This document shows, piece by piece, positions 26,180 through 33,730 of a stretch of 64,000 bases of DNA. Origin of the DNA: Chitinophaga sp. 180180018-3 (lineage in GTDB: Bacteria > Bacteroidota > Bacteroidia > Chitinophagales > Chitinophagaceae). Made by a program: the position numbers and the translations under genes. The stretch covers positions 1,612,001 to 1,676,000 of the forward strand of contig NZ_CP140772.1 of assembly GCF_037893185.1 (NCBI RefSeq). Direction: 5' to 3'. The notes under the pieces are model-generated. The model was not told the DNA's origin and did not search any database. It worked only from the letters and a program-made list of their open reading frames with translations. Position 1 is the stretch's first letter, and every line of letters starts with the position of its first letter.

Positions 26180-26290
26180 GGTACTTATTTTGTAAGCCGT
26201 CAATCATAAATGGATTGTAAAGTAAAAATAAAAAAATGAATGTCCGAAATTACAGCCCCCAAAAAGAGATGGAAAATCGATGGTATTGGT

Positions 26291-26298
26291 TAATTTTG
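26291..26298 (+). promoter_or_regulatory. -7 promoter box abutting the pcm start
   Basis: TAATTTTG then CGGCC and the ATG at 26304. It fits TAnnTTTG and the arrangement seen before 22883, predicting an RNA that begins at or next to the start codon. No strong -33 box is seen. Confidence 0.45.
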
Positions 26299-26303
26299 CG
26301 GCC

Positions 26304-26957
26304 ATGAGGCGGTATGAAGATACTTATAAACAAAAAGGATTACGTAAACAGCTGGTTGATGGCATCCGTCAGAAAGGTATTACAGATGAAAATGTACTGG
26401 CGGCTATCGGCAATATTCCCCGGCATTTTTTCCTTGATACGGCTTTTGAGAGTATAGCATACGACGACAGAGCCTTTCCTATCGGAGAGGGGCAAACTAT
26501 TTCACAGCCCTATACGGTGGCCTATCAGACCCAGCTGCTGGAGGTGAAACCTTATGAGAAGGTACTGGAAATAGGTACGGGGAGCGCTTACCAGGCCTGT
26601 GTACTGGCAGAGCTGAAAGCCAATGTTTTTACCATAGAACGTCAGCGTAAGCTGTTCGACCAGGTGAAAACCTTTCCTTTTAAGTCGCAGTACCGTAATC
26701 TCCGTTTCTTTTATGGCGATGGCTATGAAGGATTATCTACCTACGCGCCATTCGACAAAATACTGGTTACTGCTGCGGCTCCTTATGTTCCCGAAAAGCT
26801 GCTGCAACAGCTCAAAATAGGTGGTAAAATGGTCATCCCTGTTGGCGGACACGACGTGCAGCGTATGTTGCGCATCACCCGCACCAGCGATACCGATAGC
26901 GAAGAGGAAATCTTTGATAATTTTTCCTTTGTGCCAATGCTGGCAGGAAAGAAGTAG
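26304..26957 (+). CDS. pcm: Protein-L-isoaspartate O-methyltransferase
   Basis: A 217-residue SAM-dependent methyltransferase that marks isoaspartyl residues for repair. Family motifs: IPRHFFLD, YDDRAFPIGEGQTISQPYTVA (about 52-72), the SAM loop VLEIGTGSAYQACVLAEL (about 87-104), FFYGDGYEGL, and ILVTAAAPYVPEKLLQQLKIGGKMVIPVG in outline. The frame opens eight codons earlier, but ATG 26304 follows the promoter box and aligns with the family. Its stop codon is followed at once by the stop of the convergent TonB-dependent receptor. Confidence 0.95.
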   Translation: MRRYEDTYKQKGLRKQLVDGIRQKGITDENVLAAIGNIPRHFFLDTAFESIAYDDRAFPIGEGQTISQPYTVAYQTQLLEVKPYEKVLEIGTGSAYQACVLAELKANVFTIERQRKLFDQVKTFPFKSQYRNLRFFYGDGYEGLSTYAPFDKILVTAAAPYVPEKLLQQLKIGGKMVIPVGGHDVQRMLRITRTSDTDSEEEIFDNFSFVPMLAGKK

Positions 26958-29444
26958 TTAAAGTCTTCCTTCTTTGGGCTTCTCCTTTTCGTCTTTTTCT
27001 TTTTCTTCAGGCTTCTCTTCTTCTTCCTGCTGGTGTTTCTTCTTTTTGAAGAGATTCGGATCCATTTTTCCGAAACGATAACGCACATTCAGCCGGATGA
27101 ACCGGGTAACCCTTTTCCGGTCGTAGTCCTGTATGAAGGTAGCTGTTTGATAGTGTGAGCTGAATTGCTGGGTGTTAAAGAGATCTGCCACATTCAGTGC
27201 CACCACCAGGTTCCTGTTTTTCAGGAATTCCTTACGTATGCCCATGTCTATACCATTCATTGCTTTGAAGGTACCCTGGGGCTGTATCCGGGGCGAGCGG
27301 AAATGGCCGCTTACTTCCACACTAACCCTGGCGGGCAAACGAAATTGGGTGTTCCCATTGAGCCCGTAGCTTAGATTCTCGTTATTGATGGTTACACTGG
27401 TCAGCTTGTTATATTCAACATTCAGGTTAGCCCACACTTTCCACCATTTTGTAAGATTGAGGCTGTAGGAGATATTACCTCCCATATTCTGCTGGGTGGC
27501 CAGGTTCATGGGTTTGGTGGTGGTCACACCACTGATGGTGTCGAGTGTACTGATACGGTCGATATTATCGTTGGTTTGCGCGTAATACAAACTCGTGCTC
27601 ATGTAATTGTTCGTCTTGGGATAGTATTCCGAATAGCTGATCTCAAATTTGTGAGACAATGCCGGCTGCAGATCAGGATTTCCGACACGGATATTCTGCG
27701 GATCGGAGTTATTGATATAAGGCAGCAACTGATCGAAATTAGGCCGGTCTATTCTCGTGGAGTAATTGAAAACAAGGCTCTGGTTCTGGTTTTTAGGCAG
27801 GTTATACTTCAGGAATACACTCGGGAAGAGATTGAAGAAACGGTTGTTCACTGTAGTGTCACGTGAATAGGAATAACCTTTCAGGTGCGATTGTTCAGCC
27901 CGTACCCCAACCTGGTAGCCGAGATTCCCGATGGCGTTTGCAAAATTGATATAACCGGCAAAAATATCTTCTTCATAACTATACTCGTTCGACAATAATT
28001 TGCTGACTACATAATCATTTACGTTCCAGTTATAGAGAGATGCGATATAGTTGTTGTCGATGCGGCGCATAGTCGATTTTACCCCCGCTTCGATCTTACC
28101 TTTCTTACCGATCGGGGAAGTGTAGTCCGACTGCAAATTCCAGAAGCGGTTGCCGTTGCGGCCGTTGTTACGTTGTTTATCGGCATGGGGCAACGTATCA
28201 ATATTGATGATATGATACTGTGTGAAGTAGTCACTCCCGCTGCTGTTCCCGTTACGGCTATAGGCAACATAGGCGGTAAGTTCCTGGTTGGGCTTGTCGA
28301 AAGTATGTTTGTAGCTGATGTTGGAATTGACATTATTACCGTTGCCGTAGCTGGAATTATGCCGTTCACCATCGCGCAGGGTTGATTTTTTGTTATCCAT
28401 GTAGTCCAGGAAGATATCATCCTGGTTACGGTTCTGGCTGAAATTAAAACCCTGTGAGAAGGTGAATGTGTTATGATCGTCCATGAAATAATCAAACCCC
28501 AGGCGTCCGCCATCGTTGCTGTTCCTGTTCTTGTTTTTGCTGCTTTGGGAGAAGAACCTGGTATTGCTGCTGTCGGCAATCAGATTCTGGCGATAGCTGA
28601 ATCCGCTGCCATTTGTTTGTTCATATCTGCCATTGTAGTTGCCGAAGAAGTTGAATTTTCTGATACGCAAACTGGCATTGGCGCTGCCGCTTCCTTCGCC
28701 GCGGGTGGCCCCACCCAGATTGAACATCACGTTGTAACCGATCGCTTTATCTTTTTTCAGCACAATGTTGATAATACCACCAGCGCCATTGGCTTCGAAT
28801 TTGGCGGAGGGGTTGTTGATCACTTCCACACGATCGATGGTTTCCGCAGGAATCATCTGCAGTGCTGTTTTAGCATCACCGAAAGGAGAGGGCTTGCCAT
28901 CCACATAAATCGTAACACTTTTACCGCGAAGCGTGATATTATCATCGATATCCACATCCACACTCGGAATATTTTTCAATACATCCGTTCCTGTTCCTCC
29001 TTCCGCATTGATCATGCTGCCGGCGTCGAATACCTGCCGGTCGATCTGCATGGAGAACGCAGGTTTCTCTGCTTTGATCTCTACCGCATTCAGTTCCTTA
29101 CCGGCTGTATGCAGGCGAATAGTACCTGCCAGCGTATTTTTCCCTTCTACTACTTTAATGGCTTTCTCCAGTTTCTGATAACCCATGAAAGTAATGCGGA
29201 GCACGTAAATGTCCGGGGCAACATTGCTGAATGTAAAAACACCGGCGGGCGTAGTGTAAGCACCGGTTACCATAGAAGAATCCGCCTGTTTCAATAACAC
29301 AACAGAAGCATATTCGATGGGCTTGGATGTAACAACATCCACTACCTTTCCGGTAACTTTCAGTGCGCCGGCATTGGGCGTTTGTGCGTGAACGTTATAC
29401 GACATAACGATCAGCACCAACATGAGTGAGAAGAAATTACGCAT
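26958..29444 (-). CDS. TonB-dependent receptor-like outer-membrane barrel protein (OMP_b-brl_3 type)
   Basis: An 828-residue outer-membrane protein: signal peptide (ending YNVHAQ), a carboxypeptidase-like beta-sandwich (about 25-110: KVTGKVVDVVTSKPIEYASV), a plug domain (DVLKNIPSVDVDIDDNITLRGKSV in outline, about 140-240), and a long barrel. The last strand FIRLNVRYRFGK is not the end: about 30 charged residues follow (FKKKKHQQEEEEKPEEKEKD...KPKEGRL). A paralogue lies upstream at 29637-32231. Such proteins are energised or gated differently from SusC; the ligand is unknown. ATG 29444 is preferred to the TTG at 29459. Confidence 0.9.
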   Translation of the reverse strand: MRNFFSLMLVLIVMSYNVHAQTPNAGALKVTGKVVDVVTSKPIEYASVVLLKQADSSMVTGAYTTPAGVFTFSNVAPDIYVLRITFMGYQKLEKAIKVVEGKNTLAGTIRLHTAGKELNAVEIKAEKPAFSMQIDRQVFDAGSMINAEGGTGTDVLKNIPSVDVDIDDNITLRGKSVTIYVDGKPSPFGDAKTALQMIPAETIDRVEVINNPSAKFEANGAGGIINIVLKKDKAIGYNVMFNLGGATRGEGSGSANASLRIRKFNFFGNYNGRYEQTNGSGFSYRQNLIADSSNTRFFSQSSKNKNRNSNDGGRLGFDYFMDDHNTFTFSQGFNFSQNRNQDDIFLDYMDNKKSTLRDGERHNSSYGNGNNVNSNISYKHTFDKPNQELTAYVAYSRNGNSSGSDYFTQYHIINIDTLPHADKQRNNGRNGNRFWNLQSDYTSPIGKKGKIEAGVKSTMRRIDNNYIASLYNWNVNDYVVSKLLSNEYSYEEDIFAGYINFANAIGNLGYQVGVRAEQSHLKGYSYSRDTTVNNRFFNLFPSVFLKYNLPKNQNQSLVFNYSTRIDRPNFDQLLPYINNSDPQNIRVGNPDLQPALSHKFEISYSEYYPKTNNYMSTSLYYAQTNDNIDRISTLDTISGVTTTKPMNLATQQNMGGNISYSLNLTKWWKVWANLNVEYNKLTSVTINNENLSYGLNGNTQFRLPARVSVEVSGHFRSPRIQPQGTFKAMNGIDMGIRKEFLKNRNLVVALNVADLFNTQQFSSHYQTATFIQDYDRKRVTRFIRLNVRYRFGKMDPNLFKKKKHQQEEEEKPEEKEKDEKEKPKEGRL

Positions 29445-29567
29445 GCGTGGATTTAGCAACTTTAAAACAGCAGCCGTTGGCTGCTATCTGATACAACAAC
29501 GGTATAAAAGTAATAGGTGAATGTTTAAACATTCAGGAAATATGATGAGTGGTCAGGATAAAAAATA

Positions 29568-29599
29568 GCCGGCAGAGTGCTGTAACACTGCTAGCCGGC
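29568..29599 (-). terminator. Terminator after the upstream barrel protein gene
   Basis: Arms GCCGGC/GCCGGC (29568-29573, 29594-29599) and inner AGTG/CACT form a stem with a small bulge, followed on the minus strand by six U. It lies 38 bp past the stop of the gene ending at 29637. Confidence 0.8.
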
Positions 29600-29636
29600 C
29601 TGTGGTTTGCATTCACCGTCTTGAATATTGTATGTC

Positions 29637-32231
29637 CTAGAAACTTTGCATTTGGTCGCCCATTTGTGAGTCAGTTCCCTGATCTCTTTTTTTCTTTTTG
29701 AACAACGAGGCATCGAATTTACCGAAACGGTACGCGAAATTTACCCTGAAGATACGTGATTCGCGTTTACGGATGTAATCCTGTGCAAATTCAGGTGATA
29801 CCTGGTTCAGTTCATACTGGCGTGTATTGAAGATATCTGAAACGCTCAGTGTAACGGATGCTGCTTTGTTTTTCAGGAAGTCTTTTTTTACTGCCAGATC
29901 CACTGTACTGAAGCCTTTGATAGTACCCTGGGCAGAAGACGGAATCTGGTTGAAGCCGCCACCACCGCCACGTCCGCCGCCACCATTGCCGCTGGAGGCA
30001 GGCAATGCAATAGTAGGAGCCTGGTAAGTAGCGTTTACCTGCACCGTGAAATTGGCCGGCAGCTTCGTTTCAGAATTGATTTTAGCAAACCAGCTGAAAC
30101 CACTGTTGGTAAAATTCTGTCCGTTAGTATTAACCTTCATATCTGTCTGGTACAGGTTTACGTTACTGGTCAGATCCCATCCTTTTATGATCTGGTTTTT
30201 GAAGGTCAGTTCCGCACCATATGAATTGGCCCTGTTAGCATTGATATAGCGTGTCAGCAGGGTATCTGCTCCGATAGGTGTGCTGAGGGTGGAGATCATA
30301 TTGTTGGTATTCCTGAAGTAAATGCTTCCCAGGAAATTGCTGGTAGTCCAGTTTTTTACATATGAAAACTCAAAGCTGTTGGTGTATTCCGGTTTCAGGT
30401 TAGGATTTCCTTCCCGCTGGTTTTGCGGATCACTGTAGTCGCGGTAGGGTATCAGCTGAAAGAAATTGGGCCTGTTCACGCGACGGGTATAGTTAAGTTG
30501 CAGTTCCTGATCGTGTTTGAGTTTTTGAGACAGGAACAGGCTGGGGAAGAGGCCAGGCACGGCCCTGGTGGGTTTGTATTTGGTGCCCTGATTTTCCCCT
30601 GCATATACGTACTGCTCCATCCGTACTCCGGCCTGGTAGCCAAAATTGCCAATGGTATTGGCAAAATTGGCGTAGCCGGCGTAGATCTCCTCGTTGTATT
30701 TATAATTATTGGACAGTAACGGATTGTAGATAAAGTTACCGGTGGTAGTATCCTTATCATACACGTTATATATACTGGTGTAATTCCTGATAGTGGCCTT
30801 TGCACCGAGTTCCAGCTTTCCGTTTTTTCCGACCGGATTGGTATAATCCGTCTGCGCACTGATGTAAGTGGTTTTCCCGGAAGTAGTGTTATTCTGCAAC
30901 AGGGATTGCCCTACGGGATTGCCGGCAGCATCCTGTGCCTGCGTGAGGTAATCTCCGTTGCGGCTGTTATTGCTCCTGTTATAGCTGAAATCTGCGGTCC
31001 ATTCCTTGTTGGGTTTGGCGTATGTATGCCTGAAACCCAGTGTGGTAGTGTAATTGCGGAAACTGAAATCACCATTGTTCAACCGGTTGGATTTACCACT
31101 GATCAGATGGTTTTTATCGGAGAAGGTACTGGTCAGGTCTTCCGAGTTTTTGAAATCACCTGCAACAATATTCTGTGCAATTGAAATCGTGTTACGGTTA
31201 TCGGGCATGAAATCCATACCAAATCTGCCAAACTGGAACAGCGGTTTGCTTTTGCTGTTGCTGCTCTGAAACAGGTAGCTGGTATCTGATTTGCTGCCGC
31301 TGCGGTAATTGCTGCGGTTGGTGGTACCATCCGCCCAGGCATGATTGGAGTTGATATTGTAGTTGGCGAAAACGTTGAATTTACCCTGACGGATATTGAT
31401 ATTGCCACCGCCGTTATATTTATTGCCGGTGCCGATACCTACATTCACAGACCCGTTGAAACCGGCTTTACGGTTTTTCTTCAGCACGATATTCAGGATG
31501 CCTGACATCCCTTCCGCATCGTATTTGGCAGACGGGTTAGTTACCAGCTCTATGCTTTCAATGGCATCCGCCGGTATCTGATCGAGTGTGAGCGTAGACG
31601 GCTTTCCATCCACGAAAATATTGGGCGTAGCATTGCGCACGGTAACGTTTCCGTCGAGGTCTACATTCACCGCCGGCACGCTTTTCAGCACATCCTGTGC
31701 TGTACCGCCCACGCTGCTGAGGTTCCTGTCTACATTAAACACTTTCTTATCGATGCCCATGGTGAAGGCGCTTTTCTGACCGGTAACTTCCACCGCCTGC
31801 AGTGTTTTGGTGTTGGCGGTGAGTTTAATATTGCCGAGATCCTGTTCGATCGACTGCCCGGTGATCATCACTTTTTTCTGCAGACTGGTATAGCCCATAA
31901 AATTGACACGCAGTATCATAGGACCGAACGGCAGGTTCTCCAGACTGAAATCACCATTGGGTTTCGATAGCATACCGGTTACCAAAGAAGAGTCTCTTTG
32001 TCTTATCAGCGTAACAGATGCGTATTCTATTGGTTTGTTGGTTTTGGCGTCAACCAGTTTGCCGTAAAGGTGGCCGATCTGGGGCATATTAGGCCTGCCT
32101 TGTTGTCCTGTCGCTGCCTGTTGTCCTGTTGGAGCTTGTCGTTGCCGGGGCGCTGTGGTGCCAGGCGCCTGTGCAAATAGTTGCGCCTGCCACAGGAATA
32201 TACCAGCAAGAACTGCGTAGCATTTATTCAT
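29637..32231 (-). CDS. TonB-dependent receptor-like outer-membrane barrel protein, paralogue
   Basis: An 864-residue protein with the same plan as its downstream neighbour: signal peptide ending LFAQ, a Gln/Gly-rich spacer (APTGQQAATGQQGRP), carboxypeptidase-like domain (YGKLVDAKTNKPIEYASV), plug (DVLKSVPAVNVDLDGNVTV), and barrel. A glycine run GNGGGGRGGGGGFN near residue 765 forms a flexible loop. The barrel strand FRVNFAYRFGKFD is followed by FKKKKRDQGTDSQMGDQMQ, a shorter charged tail. The two genes are separated by 190 bp and a terminator, so they are probably controlled separately. Ligand unknown. ATG 32231 replaces the TTG start at 32237. Confidence 0.9.
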   Translation of the reverse strand: MNKCYAVLAGIFLWQAQLFAQAPGTTAPRQRQAPTGQQAATGQQGRPNMPQIGHLYGKLVDAKTNKPIEYASVTLIRQRDSSLVTGMLSKPNGDFSLENLPFGPMILRVNFMGYTSLQKKVMITGQSIEQDLGNIKLTANTKTLQAVEVTGQKSAFTMGIDKKVFNVDRNLSSVGGTAQDVLKSVPAVNVDLDGNVTVRNATPNIFVDGKPSTLTLDQIPADAIESIELVTNPSAKYDAEGMSGILNIVLKKNRKAGFNGSVNVGIGTGNKYNGGGNINIRQGKFNVFANYNINSNHAWADGTTNRSNYRSGSKSDTSYLFQSSNSKSKPLFQFGRFGMDFMPDNRNTISIAQNIVAGDFKNSEDLTSTFSDKNHLISGKSNRLNNGDFSFRNYTTTLGFRHTYAKPNKEWTADFSYNRSNNSRNGDYLTQAQDAAGNPVGQSLLQNNTTSGKTTYISAQTDYTNPVGKNGKLELGAKATIRNYTSIYNVYDKDTTTGNFIYNPLLSNNYKYNEEIYAGYANFANTIGNFGYQAGVRMEQYVYAGENQGTKYKPTRAVPGLFPSLFLSQKLKHDQELQLNYTRRVNRPNFFQLIPYRDYSDPQNQREGNPNLKPEYTNSFEFSYVKNWTTSNFLGSIYFRNTNNMISTLSTPIGADTLLTRYINANRANSYGAELTFKNQIIKGWDLTSNVNLYQTDMKVNTNGQNFTNSGFSWFAKINSETKLPANFTVQVNATYQAPTIALPASSGNGGGGRGGGGGFNQIPSSAQGTIKGFSTVDLAVKKDFLKNKAASVTLSVSDIFNTRQYELNQVSPEFAQDYIRKRESRIFRVNFAYRFGKFDASLFKKKKRDQGTDSQMGDQMQSF

Positions 32232-32269
32232 CCTCAATTTTTTTATCCGGACTTTTCAATCAGATGTAG

Positions 32270-32277
32270 CAAAATTA
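32270..32277 (-). promoter_or_regulatory. Candidate -7 promoter box for the barrel-protein gene
   Basis: TAATTTTG on the minus strand, 38 bp before the ATG at 32231. It fits TAnnTTTG; no convincing -33 box is seen. Confidence 0.35.
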
Positions 32278-32387
32278 TCAGGCACCTGGTATGAGTGGTC
32301 GAAGATTGTGATGAATGGAATTATTCACAGGGGAACAGCAAAAAAGAGGCTCCGGAAGGTCTTAACAGTAGTTAACAGAGATAGCAG

Positions 32388-32945
32388 TTACTGGTGGCCG
32401 ATCAGCGTGATAACAATAGCGAGCAGGCCGGTAATCAGCCCGGTTAGTGCGCCGAGAAGACGGAACTGGTTTAGTTCTTTCCCGAATTGCTGACGGGTAG
32501 TGCTTTCCAGTTTTTCGGCAGAAATGCTGCTGATTTTATCTGTTACGATTTTTTCAAGATTCAGATCCTGCTGCACATTGTCGAGGTACTGACTGATCAG
32601 GATCGGGAACAGCGCATCAAGTTCGGTAACGAGATGTGATTTTATCTGATTGATGGTGCTATCGCCTATGAACATCGACAGCACAGGCATTGCTTTCGGG
32701 AGCCTTTCGCGAAGGAAGGAGTCGAGGTGTGTTTCTACTACCGGAATAATGGAGCGTATTTTCTCCGGATCAGTAAGCCTGCTTTTTATATCATTGATGG
32801 AAAATAATTGTGAGCCGGCATACGCGCCCAGGCCAGCGGCAATGCCGGATTGATTTTGAGAGAATTTACGGAAGATGATATTAATGGCCAGGCTGTTCAT
32901 AAACCAACCGATAACAGCAGCAATAACCGGGAGCAAAAAGATCAT
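32388..32945 (-). CDS. DUF445-family membrane protein
   Basis: A 185-residue protein with a membrane segment at each end (FLLPVIAAVIGWFMNSLAINII and LLGALTGLITGLLAIVITLI) and a central helical section LTDPEKIRSIIPVVETHLDSFL. This pattern is that of short DUF445 proteins, whose function is unknown. The frame opens at 32987, but MIFLLPVIAAV at 32945 is the natural start for the first membrane segment. It lies next to the tRNA-His genes and reads in the same direction, but a terminator separates them. Confidence 0.8.
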   Translation of the reverse strand: MIFLLPVIAAVIGWFMNSLAINIIFRKFSQNQSGIAAGLGAYAGSQLFSINDIKSRLTDPEKIRSIIPVVETHLDSFLRERLPKAMPVLSMFIGDSTINQIKSHLVTELDALFPILISQYLDNVQQDLNLEKIVTDKISSISAEKLESTTRQQFGKELNQFRLLGALTGLITGLLAIVITLIGHQ

Positions 32946-32999
32946 GGAATGAATTGATTTTCGCAAATGTATAGAAATGCCGGGCAAATAGGAACAATA

Positions 33000-33028
33000 A
33001 AAAAGGCTTCCTTTTGAGAAGCCTTTTT
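33000..33028 (-). terminator. Terminator of tRNA-His copy 1
   Basis: An 11-bp perfect stem AAAAAGGCTTC/GAAGCCTTTTT with a 7-base loop, directly after the tRNA on the minus strand, ending in U. It is duplicated with the tRNA at 33200-33230. Confidence 0.85.
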
Positions 33029-33034
33029 AACCAG

Positions 33035-33108
33035 GGTGACTGAAGGGTCTCGAACCCTCGACCCTCAGAACCACAATCTGATGCTCTAACCAACTGAGCT
33101 ACAGTCAC
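33035..33108 (-). tRNA. tRNA-His(GTG), copy 1
   Basis: A 74-base cloverleaf: acceptor GTGACTG/CAGTCAC, D stem GCTC/GAGC, anticodon stem TCAGA/TCTGA with loop TTGTGGT (anticodon GTG), T stem GAGGG/CCCTT with loop TTCGAGA. The discriminator base is C and the base before G1 is G, as required for the G-1:C73 pair of tRNA-His. No CCA end is encoded. It is identical to copy 2 and has its own promoter and terminator. Confidence 0.97.
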
Positions 33109-33131
33109 CGTTTTTCCCGTTTTTGGGAGTG

Positions 33132-33161
33132 CAAATATAAGTGAAACTTTCGTCTGCCAAA
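33132..33161 (-). promoter_or_regulatory. Promoter of tRNA-His copy 1
   Basis: On the minus strand TTTG (33158-33161), an 18-bp spacer, and TATATTTG (33132-33139) match the Bacteroidota sigma-A consensus TTTG/TAnnTTTG. Transcription would start about 15-20 bases before the tRNA. Confidence 0.8.
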
Positions 33162-33199
33162 ATATTTTTTTCGGTTCTTTTTCACAGCAAATGAAAATA

Positions 33200-33230
33200 A
33201 AAAAAGGCTTCCTTTTGAGAAGCCTTTTTT
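33200..33230 (-). terminator. Terminator of tRNA-His copy 2
   Basis: A 12-bp perfect stem AAAAAAGGCTTC/GAAGCCTTTTTT, the duplicate of that at 33000-33028, directly after tRNA copy 2. Confidence 0.85.
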
Positions 33231-33236
33231 AACCAG

Positions 33237-33310
33237 GGTGACTGAAGGGTCTCGAACCCTCGACCCTCAGAACCACAATCTGATGCTCTAACCAACTGAG
33301 CTACAGTCAC
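33237..33310 (-). tRNA. tRNA-His(GTG), copy 2
   Basis: Identical over all 74 bases to the copy at 33035-33108, 202 bp away in the same direction. Anticodon GTG, discriminator C, preceding G present. The promoter and terminator are duplicated with it, while the spacer between them has diverged. Confidence 0.97.
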
Positions 33311-33329
33311 CGTTTCCGTGTTGGGAGTG

Positions 33330-33362
33330 CAAAGATAAGCGAAACTATTTTTAAAATCCAAA
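33330..33362 (-). promoter_or_regulatory. Promoter of tRNA-His copy 2
   Basis: On the minus strand TTTG (33359-33362), a 21-bp spacer and TATCTTTG (33330-33337). The GTGCAAA.ATAAG.GAAACT region is shared with the promoter of copy 1. Confidence 0.8.
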
Positions 33363-33488
33363 TACTTTGAAGAAAAAAAATCCAGTAGGTTATATATATC
33401 GACAATTCAACAAATGATGCCTTATCATTACTGTTGTGTTTGCCAATATGGTGGCTGTTTTGAAGAATTCCAGGAATACGGTTTTGGT

Positions 33489-33519
33489 TTTGTTTGGGTC
33501 CGGAAAAGATGTATCTTTG
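33489..33519 (+). promoter_or_regulatory. Promoter for the long-leader transcript
   Basis: TTTG (33489-33492), a 19-bp spacer, and TATCTTTG (33512-33519): the best match to the Bacteroidota TTTG/TAnnTTTG promoter in the window. The start point would be near 33524, giving a leader of about 205 bases before the gene at 33731. Confidence 0.8.
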
Positions 33520-33581
33520 CGCACTTTCCCATTCCATTCCCATTTTTTTAAGTAGTTGATAATCAACTGAGAGTTGTTTTT

Positions 33582-33674
33582 ATGGCATCAGAGGAGCCCC
33601 TGACTTCAGGTGTTTCCATGCCGCCGATCCGGATGTATGGTCCGGAACAAAAAAAAATTAACAAATATCCCTGA
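33582..33674 (+). CDS. Possible small protein of 30 residues in the long leader
   Basis: An ATG frame of 30 codons begins MASEEPLTSG, continues through VSMPPIRMYG and ends INKYP before a TGA, 56 bp upstream of the next gene. The only strong promoter is at 33489-33519, so it would be the first frame of that transcript. The DNA between 33593 and 33650 can also form short hairpins (GGCAT/ATGCC, TCAG/CTGA, TCCGGA/TCCGGA), so the region may act as a structured leader instead. No family is recognised. Confidence is limited because a 30-codon frame can arise by chance. Confidence 0.35.
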   Translation: MASEEPLTSGVSMPPIRMYGPEQKKINKYP

Positions 33675-33730
33675 ACACTGTTGTCAATTAGAGAGAATAT
33701 AGGTTTTTAATATTTAATTGTATATACATT

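Noticed and set aside
33307..33543. Open frame antisense to the leader promoter
   Set aside because: It overlaps the tRNA-His promoter and reads the wrong way through the long-leader promoter.
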